Under the pieces are notes generated by a model. That model did not search any database, was not told where the DNA came from, and was given only the letters and a program-made list of their open reading frames with translations. The position numbers and the translations under genes are program-made. This document shows positions 17,229 through 26,109 of a stretch of 64,000 bases of DNA, piece by piece. Each line of letters starts with the position of its first letter. Within the stretch, counting starts at the first letter, position 1. The DNA is taken from contig NZ_CP071007.1 of assembly GCF_018417635.1 (NCBI RefSeq), positions 5,332,501-5,396,500 on the forward strand. The letters run 5' to 3'. Source of the stretch: Pseudomonas sp. SORT22. Its GTDB lineage: Bacteria > Pseudomonadota > Gammaproteobacteria > Pseudomonadales > Pseudomonadaceae.

Positions 17229-17927
17229 ATGCTGAAAATCGATTCCCTGCACCAATACTACGGCGGCAGCCACATCCTGCGTGGCTTGTCGTTCGAGGCC
17301 AAAGTTGGCGAGGTCACCTGCCTGCTCGGGCGCAACGGCGTCGGCAAGACCACCCTGCTGCGCTGCCTGATGGGCCTGCTGCCCATCCGCGAAGGCAGCG
17401 TGCACTGGGAAGGCCAGGCGATCACCACGCTCAAGCCGCACCAGCGGGTGCACGCCGGGATCGCCTACGTGCCCCAGGGCCGGGAGATCTTCCCGCGTCT
17501 GACGGTCGAGGAGAACCTGCTGATGGGCCTGTCGCGCTTCGGCGCCGGCCAGGCCAAGAGCGTGCCGGCGTTCATCTACGAGCTGTTCCCGGTACTGGAG
17601 CAGATGAAGCAGCGCCGTGGCGGCGACCTCTCCGGCGGCCAGCAACAACAACTGGCCATCGGCCGTGCCCTGGCCAGCCAGCCGCGGCTGCTGATCCTCG
17701 ACGAACCCACCGAGGGCATCCAGCCTTCAGTGATCAAGGAGATCGGCGCGGTGATCGCCAAGCTGGCTGCCCGTGGCGACATGGCGATCCTGCTGGTCGA
17801 GCAGTTCTACGACTTTGCCGCCGAGCTTGCCGACCAGTATCTGGTGATGTCACGCGGCGAAATCATCCAGGCCGGGCGTGGCGAAAATATGCAAGCCGAG
17901 GGTGTGCGCGGCCTGGTAACCATTTAA
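17229..17927 (+). CDS. urtE: Urea ABC transporter ATPase UrtE
   Basis: A 232-residue LivF-like ATPase: Walker A GRNGVGKT, signature LSGGQQQQLAIGRAL, Walker B LLILDEPTEGIQP, switch His replaced by Gln in VEQFYDF, as usual for UrtE/LivF. The ATG at 17229 is preferred because it follows an AGGA ribosome binding site and begins with the conserved MLKIDSLHQYYGGS; an alternative ATG at 17205 overlapping the urtD stop would add eight residues. It is the last gene of the transporter. Confidence 0.94.
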   Translation: MLKIDSLHQYYGGSHILRGLSFEAKVGEVTCLLGRNGVGKTTLLRCLMGLLPIREGSVHWEGQAITTLKPHQRVHAGIAYVPQGREIFPRLTVEENLLMGLSRFGAGQAKSVPAFIYELFPVLEQMKQRRGGDLSGGQQQQLAIGRALASQPRLLILDEPTEGIQPSVIKEIGAVIAKLAARGDMAILLVEQFYDFAAELADQYLVMSRGEIIQAGRGENMQAEGVRGLVTI

Positions 17928-17965
17928 CCTGAGCCGATCACTGTGCCCCTGTTCGAGACCCTGCC

Positions 17966-18493
17966 ATGACCTACCTGCTGCGCGATGCTGTGCCTGCCGA
18001 CCTGCCGGGCATTCGCGAGATCTACAATGATGCCGTGCTCAACACCACGGCGATCTGGAACGAGCAAGCGGTCGACCTCGCCAACCGCCAGGCCTGGTTC
18101 GACGCCCGCCAGGCCCAGGGCTACCCGATCCTGGTGGCGGTCGACGCTGGCGGGCAGGTACTGGGCTATGCTTCGTTTGGCGACTGGCGGCCGTTCGAAG
18201 GCTTTCGCCATACCGTCGAGCACTCGGTGTACATCCGCAGCGACCAGCGCGGCAACGGCCTGGGCCCCAGGCTGATGCAAGCGCTGATCGAACGGGCCCG
18301 CGCCTGCAACAAGCACGTGATGGTCGCCGCCATCGAAAGCGGCAACAGCGCCTCGATTCGCCTGCACCAGCGCCTGGGCTTCACCCTCAACGGGCAGATG
18401 CCCCAGGTCGGGGTGAAGTTTGGCCGCTGGCTGGACCTGACCTTCATGCAGTTGATCCTCAACCCCGATGCCCCGCCGCCGACAATGGAGTGA
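17966..18493 (+). CDS. mddA: GNAT acetyltransferase, phosphinothricin/methionine sulfoximine type
   Basis: A 175-residue GNAT enzyme. Sequence and length closely resemble the P. aeruginosa PA4866 (MddA/Pat) family as I remember it: NDAVLNTTAIWNE near residue 22, GYASFGDWRPFEGFRHTVEHSVY mid-protein, the acetyl-CoA loop RGNGLGPRLM, and ESGNSASIRLHQRLGF. Such enzymes N-acetylate methionine sulfoximine and phosphinothricin. In P. aeruginosa it lies among urease genes; here it follows the urea transporter by 38 bp. No urease subunits are in the window. The symbol is by similarity. Confidence 0.8.
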   Translation: MTYLLRDAVPADLPGIREIYNDAVLNTTAIWNEQAVDLANRQAWFDARQAQGYPILVAVDAGGQVLGYASFGDWRPFEGFRHTVEHSVYIRSDQRGNGLGPRLMQALIERARACNKHVMVAAIESGNSASIRLHQRLGFTLNGQMPQVGVKFGRWLDLTFMQLILNPDAPPPTME

Positions 18494-18498
18494 CGCCT

Positions 18499-19020
18499 GT
18501 GAATGCTGCGCAGCTCAACCGTGTAACCCATGAAAGCCTTGTCTATTACCGCGACGGCCTGGTGGCGTTGCTGCTCGATGCCGTGCAACACGGGGCTTCG
18601 GTGGGGTTTCTGGCGGATATCGATGCGCAGCAGGCCGAGCACTACTTCGAAGAGGTGCGCCAGCGCCTGGTCAGCGGCGAGCTGTTGCTGTGGGTGGTGG
18701 GCAAGGACAAGGAAGTGCTCGGCAGTGTGCAGCTCGGGTTATGTCTGAAACCCAACGGCTTGAACCGCGCCGAAGTGCAAAAGCTGCTGGTGCACAGTGC
18801 CGCGCGGCGTCGCGGCCTCGGCCAGCAACTGATCCAGGCGCTGGAACTGACGGCGCGGCAAAAGCAGCGCGGCATGCTTTACCTGGATACCGAGGCCGGC
18901 TCCGGGGCCGAGGACTTTTACCGCTCGCTGGGGTACAGCAAGGCCGGCGAGCTTCCCGACTACGCCTGTGGGCCGGATGGGGTTTATCGGGCGACGGCGT
19001 TGTACTACAAATTGCTTTAG
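18499..19020 (+). CDS. GNAT family N-acetyltransferase
   Basis: A 173-residue GNAT enzyme of unknown substrate. The acetyl-CoA loop RRRGLGQQLI (about 103-112) and the C-terminal EDFYRSLGYSKAGELPDYA are typical. The GTG at 18499 is chosen because GGAG lies eight bases upstream; the GTG at 18490, overlapping the previous stop, has no room for a ribosome binding site. It is cotranscribed with the preceding acetyltransferase. Unrelated in sequence to its neighbour beyond the fold. Confidence 0.85.
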   Translation: MNAAQLNRVTHESLVYYRDGLVALLLDAVQHGASVGFLADIDAQQAEHYFEEVRQRLVSGELLLWVVGKDKEVLGSVQLGLCLKPNGLNRAEVQKLLVHSAARRRGLGQQLIQALELTARQKQRGMLYLDTEAGSGAEDFYRSLGYSKAGELPDYACGPDGVYRATALYYKLL

Positions 19021-19026
19021 GGACTC

Positions 19027-19085
19027 ATCGCGGGGCAAGCCCGCTCCCACAGAGATTGTGTGATCCTGTAGAAGCGCCCCGCGAT
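19027..19085. repeat. Degenerate REP palindrome
   Basis: ATCGCGGGGCAAGCCCGCTC starts at 19027 and a decayed inverse copy ends in GCCCCGCGAT at 19085, touching the cbpM stop. The right arm has lost part of its core. It lies between two convergent genes. Confidence 0.75.
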
Positions 19086-19390
19086 CAGCCCTGCACAAAC
19101 CGCCCCAGGCGCTGCCTGAGCATGCTGTTCTCGCTGCGCAGCTGCTGCACTTCCTCCAGCAGCTCCAGCGCCAGCGCCACCCCTTCCCACTCCAGTTGCA
19201 AATCGTGATGCAGTTTGGCCGCGCGCTTGGCCAGCACCGGCGCCTGATCGTCAAACAGCCAGTCTTCCGGCGTTCGCCCGGAAGGCTCGACAATGCCGTG
19301 TTCGACGATTTCGATCACGTAGGCCGCCGGCAGATCGGCTTCCTGACAGAGGGTCTGCATGTCCAGTTGAACGATCAGGGTACTGCTCAT
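19085..19390 (-). CDS. cbpM: Chaperone modulator CbpM
   Basis: A 101-residue protein directly after cbpA (2 bp gap). The E. coli homologue binds the J domain of CbpA and inhibits its cochaperone and DNA-binding activity. The N-terminal MerR-like helix-turn region (LQTLCQEADLPAAYVIEIVEHGIVEP is split here as residues about 10-35) and the C-terminal coiled helix (ALELLEEVQQLR) match the family. Length is normal. Confidence 0.9.
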   Translation of the reverse strand: MSSTLIVQLDMQTLCQEADLPAAYVIEIVEHGIVEPSGRTPEDWLFDDQAPVLAKRAAKLHHDLQLEWEGVALALELLEEVQQLRSENSMLRQRLGRFVQG

Positions 19391-19392
19391 GA

Positions 19393-20352
19393 TCAGCTAC
19401 TCCATTGTGTCCTCGGGTTGAACGCAGCCTTTTCCGACAACTTGCTCCACAGCTCACGGGCAGCGGCATCGGACTGGCTCGGCATCACCACCTTCAATTG
19501 CGCATACAGGTCGCCACGCTGGCCCTGCTTGTTGCTCAGGCCCATGCCCTTGATCCGCAGGCGCTGGCCGTTCTGGCTGTCCGGACGGATGGTCAGGTTG
19601 ACCTTGCCGGTCAGGGTCGGCATCTCGACCTTGGTGCCCAATGCGGCTTCCCACGGTGCCAGCGGCACGGTGATGATCAGGTCATGACCTTCGACATCGA
19701 ACAGCGGGTGCGGTGCCATGCGAATGGTCAGGAACAGGTCGCCATTGGCGCCGCCACCAACGCCCGGGGCACCCTGGCCCTTGAGGCGGATCTTCTCGCC
19801 GTCGCTGACGCCGGCCGGGATCTTCACGTTCAAGGTCTTGGTGGTGAAGCCGGTGCGCTGGCCGCTGGCGTTGTGCTGCGGCACCTGGAAGCTGATCTGC
19901 TTGGATTCGCTGGACAGGGTTTCCTCAAGGAAAATCGCCAGTTCCATTTCCACGTCCTGCCCCCGCCGTCCGGCACTGCGTTGCTGGCCGCGGCCAAAAG
20001 GATTGCCGTTGCCACCGCGCGAACCGAAGATCGAGCTGAAGAAATCGGAAAAATCGCCACCGTCGCCGAAGCCCTCGGCACCTGCCGAACCACGGCTTTG
20101 CCAGCCCGGCGGGCCCTGGAACGGCCGGCCATGCTGGCCGTACTTGCGCAGCTCGTCGTACTCGGCGCGTTTTTCCGGGCTGCTCAGGGCTTCATAGGCC
20201 TCGTTGGCCTCCTTGAATTTCTCCTCGGCGTCACGCTCTTTGCTGACGTCGGGGTGATACTTGCGCGCAAGCTTGCGGTAGGCGGTCTTGATCGCCTTGT
20301 CATCCGCAGTGGGCTCAACGCCAAGAATCTTGTAATAGTCTTTGAAGTCCAT
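19393..20352 (-). CDS. cbpA: DnaJ-like cochaperone CbpA (curved-DNA-binding protein)
   Basis: A 319-residue class II J protein: J domain (about 1-70) with the HPD motif in YHPDVS, a Gly/Phe-rich linker (about 75-125), and two C-terminal substrate domains with no zinc-finger cysteines. It stimulates DnaK and, in E. coli, binds curved DNA. It is cotranscribed with cbpM and divergent from a YegD-type Hsp70 gene 159 bp away. A TTGACC hexamer on its strand (20396-20401) may be a -35 box, but the -10 is poor. Confidence 0.94.
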   Translation of the reverse strand: MDFKDYYKILGVEPTADDKAIKTAYRKLARKYHPDVSKERDAEEKFKEANEAYEALSSPEKRAEYDELRKYGQHGRPFQGPPGWQSRGSAGAEGFGDGGDFSDFFSSIFGSRGGNGNPFGRGQQRSAGRRGQDVEMELAIFLEETLSSESKQISFQVPQHNASGQRTGFTTKTLNVKIPAGVSDGEKIRLKGQGAPGVGGGANGDLFLTIRMAPHPLFDVEGHDLIITVPLAPWEAALGTKVEMPTLTGKVNLTIRPDSQNGQRLRIKGMGLSNKQGQRGDLYAQLKVVMPSQSDAAARELWSKLSEKAAFNPRTQWSS

Positions 20353-20511
20353 CTAAGGAATCACCATGGGTTAATCGAATGCTTGTGTAGATTGGGGTCA
20401 AGCATAGCCTTTCAAGGTGCCCATGGGTTTGCCGCAAAGCAGATAATCGGTCTTGATTCTGCTGCCAGCTGGCATAAACTGCGCGGCCGTTTTTCCCCGG
20501 AAGTACAATCC

Positions 20512-21777
20512 ATGAGTCAAGCATCCCCGGCCCGTGCCTGCGGCATCGACTTCGGCACCTCCAACTCCACCGTCGGCTGGCACCGCCCGGGCGTGGAGTC
20601 GTTGATCGCCCTGGAAGACGGCAAGATCACCCTGCCGTCGGTGGTGTTCTTCAACATCGAGGAGCGCCGCCCGGTGTACGGCCGCCTGGCCCTGCACGAA
20701 TACCTCGAAGGCTATGAAGGCCGCCTGATGCGCTCGCTCAAGAGCCTGCTGGGCTCCAAGCTGATCAAGCACGACACCAGCGTGCTGGGCACCGCGCTGC
20801 CGTTCAAGGACCTGCTGGGCATGTTCATCGGCGAGCTGAAAAAGCGCGCCGAGGCCAATGCCGGCCGCGCCTTCGACGAGGTAGTGCTGGGCCGCCCGGT
20901 GCATTTCGTCGATGACGACCAGGCCGCCGACCAGGAAGCCGAGGACACCCTGGCAGAAGTGGCGAAGAAAATCGGCTTCAAGGACGTCTCGTTCCAGTAC
21001 GAACCGATTGCCGCCGCATTCGACTACGAGTCGAGCATCCAGGGCGAAGAGCTGGTGCTGATCGTCGACATCGGCGGTGGTACCTCGGACTTCTCCCTGG
21101 TACGCCTGGCCCCGGAGCGGCACATGCTCGACGACCGCCAGCAGGACATCCTCGCCACCGGCGGCGTGCACATCGGCGGTACCGACTTCGACAAGCAGCT
21201 GAGCCTGCAGGGCGTGATGCCGCTGTTCGGCTACGGCAGCCGGATGAAAAGCGGCGCCTTCATGCCCACCAGCCACCACATGAACCTGGCCACCTGGCAC
21301 ACCATCAACTCGGTGTACTCGCAAAAATCCCAGCTGGCCTTGGGCAGCATGCGCTACGACATCGAAGACACCGACGGCATCGACCGCCTGTTCAAGCTGA
21401 TCGAACAGCGCGCCGGGCACTGGCTGGCGATGGAAGTGGAAGAGACCAAGATCGAACTGACCCACAACGACCGCCGCCTGGTCGACCTCAAGCGGGTGCA
21501 GCCGGGGCTCAGCGTCGATCTGACCCGGGCGCTGTTCGAAGAGTCGATCGACAATCTGCTCGAGCGCGTGCGCGGCAGTGTCAGCGAGCTGCTGGCCAAG
21601 GCCAGCGTGGGTGTGGCGCAGGTCGATACGGTGTTCTTCACCGGCGGCTCCAGCGGCATTCCGGCGCTGCGCCAGAGCGTGGCGGCGATGCTGCCCAATG
21701 CCCGGCATGTCGAAGGCAACATCTTTGGCAGCATTGGCAGCGGCTTGGCAATCGAGGCGCGCAAGCGGTACGGCTGA
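20512..21777 (+). CDS. yegD: Hsp70-family protein, YegD-like
   Basis: A 421-residue protein with the actin/Hsp70 ATPase core: phosphate-1 loop GIDFGTSNST (about 11-20), phosphate-2 VDIGGGTSDFSLVRL, and adenosine motif FTGGSSGIPALR near the C-terminus. It lacks the peptide-binding domain of DnaK, as does E. coli YegD. Clients are unknown. The ATG at 20512 starts just before the conserved ATPase motif; the open frame upstream is cbpA antisense shadow. Divergent from cbpA-cbpM, so the two could form a local chaperone unit. Confidence 0.9.
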   Translation: MSQASPARACGIDFGTSNSTVGWHRPGVESLIALEDGKITLPSVVFFNIEERRPVYGRLALHEYLEGYEGRLMRSLKSLLGSKLIKHDTSVLGTALPFKDLLGMFIGELKKRAEANAGRAFDEVVLGRPVHFVDDDQAADQEAEDTLAEVAKKIGFKDVSFQYEPIAAAFDYESSIQGEELVLIVDIGGGTSDFSLVRLAPERHMLDDRQQDILATGGVHIGGTDFDKQLSLQGVMPLFGYGSRMKSGAFMPTSHHMNLATWHTINSVYSQKSQLALGSMRYDIEDTDGIDRLFKLIEQRAGHWLAMEVEETKIELTHNDRRLVDLKRVQPGLSVDLTRALFEESIDNLLERVRGSVSELLAKASVGVAQVDTVFFTGGSSGIPALRQSVAAMLPNARHVEGNIFGSIGSGLAIEARKRYG

Positions 21778-21783
21778 AAAACT

Positions 21784-21821
21784 ATCGCGGGGCGGTGCGA
21801 CGCCTCGACTTGCCCCGCGAT
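21784..21821. repeat. REP-like palindrome
   Basis: ATCGCGGGGC at 21784 pairs with GCCCCGCGAT ending at 21821; the inner part (GGTGCGACGCCTCGACTT) is a remnant of a longer REP. It lies between convergent genes and may serve as a bidirectional terminator. Confidence 0.75.
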
Positions 21822-21827
21822 CAGGCT

Positions 21828-22835
21828 TCACACCAGCTCTTGCTGGCGCAACTCACTCTTCAGGTAGGCGTAGTAAATCGGCCCGGCCACCACCCCCGGC
21901 AGCCCGAACGCCGCCTCACACACCAGCATCGCCAGCAGCAACTCCCACGACTTGGCACTGATCTGCCCGCCAACGATCCGCGCATTGAGGAAGTACTCGA
22001 CCTTGTGGATAACGATCAGATAACCCAGCGCCGCCATCGCCACCCAGATCGACAACGACAGGCCGACGATGGTGATCAGGGTGTTGGACATCAGGTTGCC
22101 GATCACCGGCAGCAGGCCGAGCAGGAAGGTCAGCACGATCAGGGTCTTGGTCAGCGGCAGGTGCACACCGAACAGCGGCAGCACCACGGCGAGGAAGATG
22201 CCGGTGAAGAAGGTGTTGAGCAGGGAAATCTTGATCTGCGCAAAGACGATGTTGCGAAACGCCTGCACCAAAAGCGCCAGGCGGTTGAACAGCGCCGCCG
22301 CCAGGGGCTTGCGCTTGGAGATGTCGGGAATGCGCTGCAAGGCGACGATGGCGCCGAGGATCATGCCGATCAGCAAGGTGACGAACATGTGCGCCGCGCC
22401 CTTGCCCACCAGTTGCAGCTCGCCCAGGTGGGTCTTGAGCCATTCGCCGATGGCCACCTTGAACTCCGAGGCACTGGCCGGCAGGTAGGCGTCGATGAAC
22501 GGCGGCAGTTGCCCGCGCGCCTGGTCGACCAGGAGCATGAACTTGTCCAGCGATGCCCCGGGGTTTTCAGCCTCGTGCAGCAAAAAACTGATGGCGCCGG
22601 CAAACAGCAAGGTCAGGGTGCTGACCACCAGAGTGCCGAGCAGCGCGACCGCCAGCCAGCGCGCCCGTTGCCCGGCAATCAGGTGCTGCAGCTTGGGTGT
22701 GAGCATGTTGACCAGTTCGAACACCAGCAGCCCGGCCAACAGGCTTGGCAGCAACTTGAGCGGCAACACCAGCAACAGGCCGGTGAAGACGATGATCCAA
22801 CTGGCCAGGGTGATCTGGCGCTGAGTAAAGGTCAT
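21828..22835 (-). CDS. AI-2E family transporter (PerM-like)
   Basis: A 335-residue inner-membrane protein with seven to eight hydrophobic segments: two near the N-terminus (WIIVFTGLLLVLPL and LLAGLLVFELVNML), one near 60-85, and a C-terminal cluster from about 165 with GLLPVIGNLMSNTLI and the final VAGPIYYAYLKSEL. This matches the AI-2E exporter superfamily (formerly UPF0118). Substrates vary and are mostly unproven, so the name does not imply autoinducer export. It stands alone and is divergent from the next gene. Confidence 0.88.
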   Translation of the reverse strand: MTFTQRQITLASWIIVFTGLLLVLPLKLLPSLLAGLLVFELVNMLTPKLQHLIAGQRARWLAVALLGTLVVSTLTLLFAGAISFLLHEAENPGASLDKFMLLVDQARGQLPPFIDAYLPASASEFKVAIGEWLKTHLGELQLVGKGAAHMFVTLLIGMILGAIVALQRIPDISKRKPLAAALFNRLALLVQAFRNIVFAQIKISLLNTFFTGIFLAVVLPLFGVHLPLTKTLIVLTFLLGLLPVIGNLMSNTLITIVGLSLSIWVAMAALGYLIVIHKVEYFLNARIVGGQISAKSWELLLAMLVCEAAFGLPGVVAGPIYYAYLKSELRQQELV

Positions 22836-23054
22836 ACAACCTCGAAAGGCGACGGCATGGAAAACCGGCAGTCTGCCAGCCTTCGCCCGGCAGGCATAGT
22901 GGCACGCAGCGGCGTTGCGGCTGGTAATGCCGCCCTGATGTTTCTATGATTGCCGCCCCCAATGGAATGGCGGCGCCGCGCTGGCGCATTCGCAGGCAGG
23001 CGAAACAGGAATCCCTCTGTGCCTTCCCACCTTCAAGGCACAGAGTTCAAAACC

Positions 23055-23975
23055 ATGCGCAAACTGCTTGTCCTGCTTCCCCTGTTGCTGCTTGGCGGCT
23101 GTTCGGAAGATTTCGCCACCCTGCATTTCGCCCAGCCGGTAAGCGCCTACTATGGCGACCTCAAACAGCAGTACGGCGATGACCTGTACCAGGCCATCCT
23201 GAAACTGGGTATCGACCCGAAGGACATCGAGGTCGAACTCGACAATGACCACCGCCAGGACTTGCTCATCAGCGTCTCGCGCTCGCTCGATGACGGTAAG
23301 CGTCAGGCCCTGCGCGAGTTGTTCGACGAAATCCCCCGGGCCCGAGCGGCCACGTCCTGGGAAGTCGACGTCACCCTTGAACCGCAGTCACTGGAGCCCC
23401 AGTACCAGGTCTGGCGCGAGGCGCTGGAAAAGATCAAGGGCCCGGTCACCCTCGAGATCAAGCTTGGCAGCCGTATCGAAGCGCTTTCCACCGCCACCCT
23501 CATGGACAGCATCCAGGCCGCCGAGAAAAAAAGCGAAGTGTCGAGCATCATCACCTGCCACGTGCTGGCCGAAGTCTCGCGCGGGCCATTCAAGCTCAGG
23601 TCGATCGTGCAGCTCGAGGAAGGTCCGTCGGAACGTGCGCAGGTGGTCATCGAGTACGGTCAGATGCGTTATGCCACGGTGCCTGCACAGTTCGACTTCA
23701 AGGACCCGGTCCTGAAGGAACGAATCCGCAACGGGCAGATCAAGGCCTGGCAAGCCGAACGGACGCTGCAGCGCAATCCGTACGGCCCGTTCGAGATGGC
23801 CTTCGAAATCGGCTCGCTGGGCAAGCAGAGCGTTAACCTCTACTCAGGCACCGACCAGCGCATCAGCATGCTCCAGAGTGACTGCCGGGAGCTGGCCGAC
23901 CACGCCGGCCGGCCGTTCTCGCTGTTTATCGGCCAGGGCCTGGACCGGCTGGAGTCGGTGACTTACGCCAACTGA
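23055..23975 (+). CDS. Hypothetical lipoprotein
   Basis: A 306-residue protein with a lipoprotein signal (MRKLLVLLPLLLLGGC; the lipobox Cys is residue 16), so it should be anchored by lipid in the periplasm. The mature part is rich in charged residues with no motif I recognise. The ATG at 23055 is chosen because it gives the signal; an upstream in-frame start adds an unlikely basic extension. It ends 6 bp from the convergent psiF gene. Function unknown. Confidence 0.8.
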   Translation: MRKLLVLLPLLLLGGCSEDFATLHFAQPVSAYYGDLKQQYGDDLYQAILKLGIDPKDIEVELDNDHRQDLLISVSRSLDDGKRQALRELFDEIPRARAATSWEVDVTLEPQSLEPQYQVWREALEKIKGPVTLEIKLGSRIEALSTATLMDSIQAAEKKSEVSSIITCHVLAEVSRGPFKLRSIVQLEEGPSERAQVVIEYGQMRYATVPAQFDFKDPVLKERIRNGQIKAWQAERTLQRNPYGPFEMAFEIGSLGKQSVNLYSGTDQRISMLQSDCRELADHAGRPFSLFIGQGLDRLESVTYAN

Positions 23976-23981
23976 CGCAGG

Positions 23982-24263
23982 TTACTTTTTCTTCAGGCAG
24001 TCGCTCATGTACGCCTTGCGCTCATCACCCTTGAGCGCTTTGGTGGTGGCGTCGGCGTTGCAGGTTTTCATTTTGTCCTGCTGGGTCGCAGGCTTGGCTT
24101 TCAGGCAGGTGCTCATGAACGCCTTGCGCTCGTCGCCCTTGAGCGCCTTGGTGGTGGCATCGGCGTTACAGGTTTTCATTTTCTCCTGTTGCGCCGTGGC
24201 GGCAAATCCTTGGGAACACATCAGCAAACCGAGCAACAGCAACGGCACACGCACCATCTTCAT
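23982..24263 (-). CDS. psiF: PsiF family protein with two PsiF repeats
   Basis: A 93-residue secreted protein: signal peptide (about 1-22, ending GFAA) followed by two near-identical copies of a repeat with KMKTCNADATTKALKGDERK and a trailing CLK (about 28-55 and 64-91). This duplicated, two-Cys repeat defines the PsiF family, named for phosphate-starvation induction in E. coli. Function is not known. No Pho box was identified upstream. Confidence 0.88.
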   Translation of the reverse strand: MKMVRVPLLLLGLLMCSQGFAATAQQEKMKTCNADATTKALKGDERKAFMSTCLKAKPATQQDKMKTCNADATTKALKGDERKAYMSDCLKKK

Positions 24264-24325
24264 GGCGTTTTCTCCTGGTCGCTGCGCACCACGCGCAGCC
24301 TTGGCCGAAGTGTAGACAAATATTC

Positions 24326-25117
24326 TTACAAACCTCCAGCGCGAGCCTGCCGCCGGTACTGCTCCGGGGTGCAATGGGCCTGGCGCTGGAACATGGCGAT
24401 AAATGCCGAGGCGCTGCTGTAGCCCAGGTCGAAAGCAATCTGCTGGGTCGGCAGGTTCTGCTCCAGGGCCTCGATGGCACGCAAAAAGCGCAGGCGCAGG
24501 CGCCATTCGCCAAAGCTCATGCCCAGCTCGCGAATGAACTGCCGGGCCAGGGTGCGTTCACTGACATGCACGCTGGCCGCCCAATGGCCGAGCGGGCGAT
24601 TGTCGCCAGGCTCGGCGTGCAGCGCCTGCAATACTTCAGCCAAACCGGCGCTGCGGGCGTAGGGCAGGTAACAGGTCTGGGCCGGGGCGCGGCGCAGTTG
24701 GTCAACCAGCACCTGGGCCAGGCGCCGGTCGGCTTCATCTTCAGGCACCTTGACGTCACGGGCGGCAAAATCGCCGAGTATGGCTTTGAGTATGTCGCTG
24801 ATCACCAAGGTGCAAGGCTCGCCTGGCAGCCCTTTGCACACCTCGCGACCCAGGTACACCGAGCGATAGACAATGGCCTGGGGGTTGTAGCAGCTGTGCT
24901 CGGTATCGGGCGGCACCCACACCGCATAGTGCGGCGGCGAGATGAAGCGCTGGCCGGCGATCTCCAGGTGCATGATGCCGTGGGCCGCATAGTTGAGCTG
25001 GCCCCAGGCGTGCCGGTGGGCGACGCTGTGGGTGTCGGCGCCGAATTCGTCATAGCGAAAGTACACCGGGGCCGGCAAGGTCTCGAATTGCGGGATGTTC
25101 AGGTACTTTATCGGCAT
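24326..25117 (-). CDS. AraC family transcriptional regulator
   Basis: A 263-residue regulator: N-terminal cupin-type sensing domain (HRHAWGQLNYAAHG and the PPHYAVWVPP strand) and C-terminal double helix-turn-helix (about 165-260) with ERTLARQFIRELGMSFGEWR and IAFDLGYSSASAFIAMFQR. The ATG at 25117 (MPIKYLNIP) is preferred to one 12 codons upstream. It is divergent from an EamA exporter 98 bp away, which it may control, an arrangement common for this AraC/DMT pairing. Confidence 0.9.
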   Translation of the reverse strand: MPIKYLNIPQFETLPAPVYFRYDEFGADTHSVAHRHAWGQLNYAAHGIMHLEIAGQRFISPPHYAVWVPPDTEHSCYNPQAIVYRSVYLGREVCKGLPGEPCTLVISDILKAILGDFAARDVKVPEDEADRRLAQVLVDQLRRAPAQTCYLPYARSAGLAEVLQALHAEPGDNRPLGHWAASVHVSERTLARQFIRELGMSFGEWRLRLRFLRAIEALEQNLPTQQIAFDLGYSSASAFIAMFQRQAHCTPEQYRRQARAGGL

Positions 25118-25215
25118 GCTGTCTGGATCTATGCGCAGGTTGTCTGGATACAAGTATAAGCAACGGGACAGACAAGTGGATAATTGCCGCCTGTATCCTC
25201 AAGAGTTCCCGTTTC

Positions 25216-26109
25216 ATGAATTATGCGTTTCCGTTGCTGGCAATCTTCATCTGGGCCGGCAATACCGTGGTCACCAAGATGTCCGCCGGGGCGATCTTCC
25301 CGGCCGAGATCGGTTTCTATCGCTGGCTGCTGGCCGGCCTGCTGTTCACCCCCTTCCTGCTGCGCCCGGTGTTGCGCAACTGGGCAGCCATCGGCCCGAA
25401 CCTGGGCAAGATCTTCATCCTCGGCGTGCTCGGCATGGCGGTGTACCAGAGCCTGGCCTACTTCGCCGCCGCCATCACCAGCGCCACCAACATGGGCATC
25501 ATCCTCTCGCTGATGCCGTTGATGTCCCTGGCCCTGGCGATCATCAGCCTCGGCCAGCGGCTGACCATCGGCGCGCTGATTGGCGCCGTGGTGTCGTTCG
25601 TCGGTGTGCTGGTGGTGGTCTCGGCCGGTGATCTGGCGGCGTTGGTGCAACACGGCGTAAACAGTGGCGATGCGCTGATGCTGATTGCCACCCTGGCCTA
25701 TGCGGTGTACAGCACCCTGCTGAAAAAGTGGCAGTTGCGCATCGCGCCGCTGCAACTGCTGTACCTGCAGGTGCTGGTGGCGATCATCGTGCTGTTTCCG
25801 CTGTTCGTGTTTTCACCGAAGACCGGCCTGGGCGCTGGCAATATCGGCCTGGTGATCTATGCCTGCGTACTGGCCTCGATGATCGCGCCGCTGGCCTGGA
25901 TGCAGGCGGTCAGCCGCCTCGGCCCGAGCCGCACGACGCTGTTCTTCAACCTGCTACCGGCAGTCACGGCAGTGATCGCCGCCATGGTGCTGGGCGAGCA
26001 ACTGGCGCTCTATCACCTGGTCGGCGGGGTGATGACCCTGGTCGGGGTGATCCTCGCCGAACGCTGGAAAACACCCCTGCGCCGCCGCGCTACAGCCCCG
26101 CAGCCTTGA
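25216..26109 (+). CDS. EamA/DMT family transporter
   Basis: A 297-residue protein with ten membrane segments arranged as two EamA repeats (about 1-135 and 150-285), seen in ATNMGIILSLMPLMSLALA and the matching SRTTLFFNLLPAVTAVIAAM. Such proteins export amino acids or other small metabolites. The last 20 bp overlap the convergent lipase gene. Divergent AraC regulator suggests inducible expression. Substrate unknown. Confidence 0.9.
   Translation: MNYAFPLLAIFIWAGNTVVTKMSAGAIFPAEIGFYRWLLAGLLFTPFLLRPVLRNWAAIGPNLGKIFILGVLGMAVYQSLAYFAAAITSATNMGIILSLMPLMSLALAIISLGQRLTIGALIGAVVSFVGVLVVVSAGDLAALVQHGVNSGDALMLIATLAYAVYSTLLKKWQLRIAPLQLLYLQVLVAIIVLFPLFVFSPKTGLGAGNIGLVIYACVLASMIAPLAWMQAVSRLGPSRTTLFFNLLPAVTAVIAAMVLGEQLALYHLVGGVMTLVGVILAERWKTPLRRRATAPQP

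Noticed and set aside
19405..21777. A long plus-strand frame joining the antisense of cbpA to the Hsp70 gene
   Set aside because: Only the part from 20512 has Hsp70 motifs; the first half is an antisense shadow of cbpA, which has strong J-domain motifs.
23982..24263. Internal duplication in psiF as a novel repeat
   Set aside because: Two tandem copies of this Cys-containing repeat are the normal PsiF family structure.
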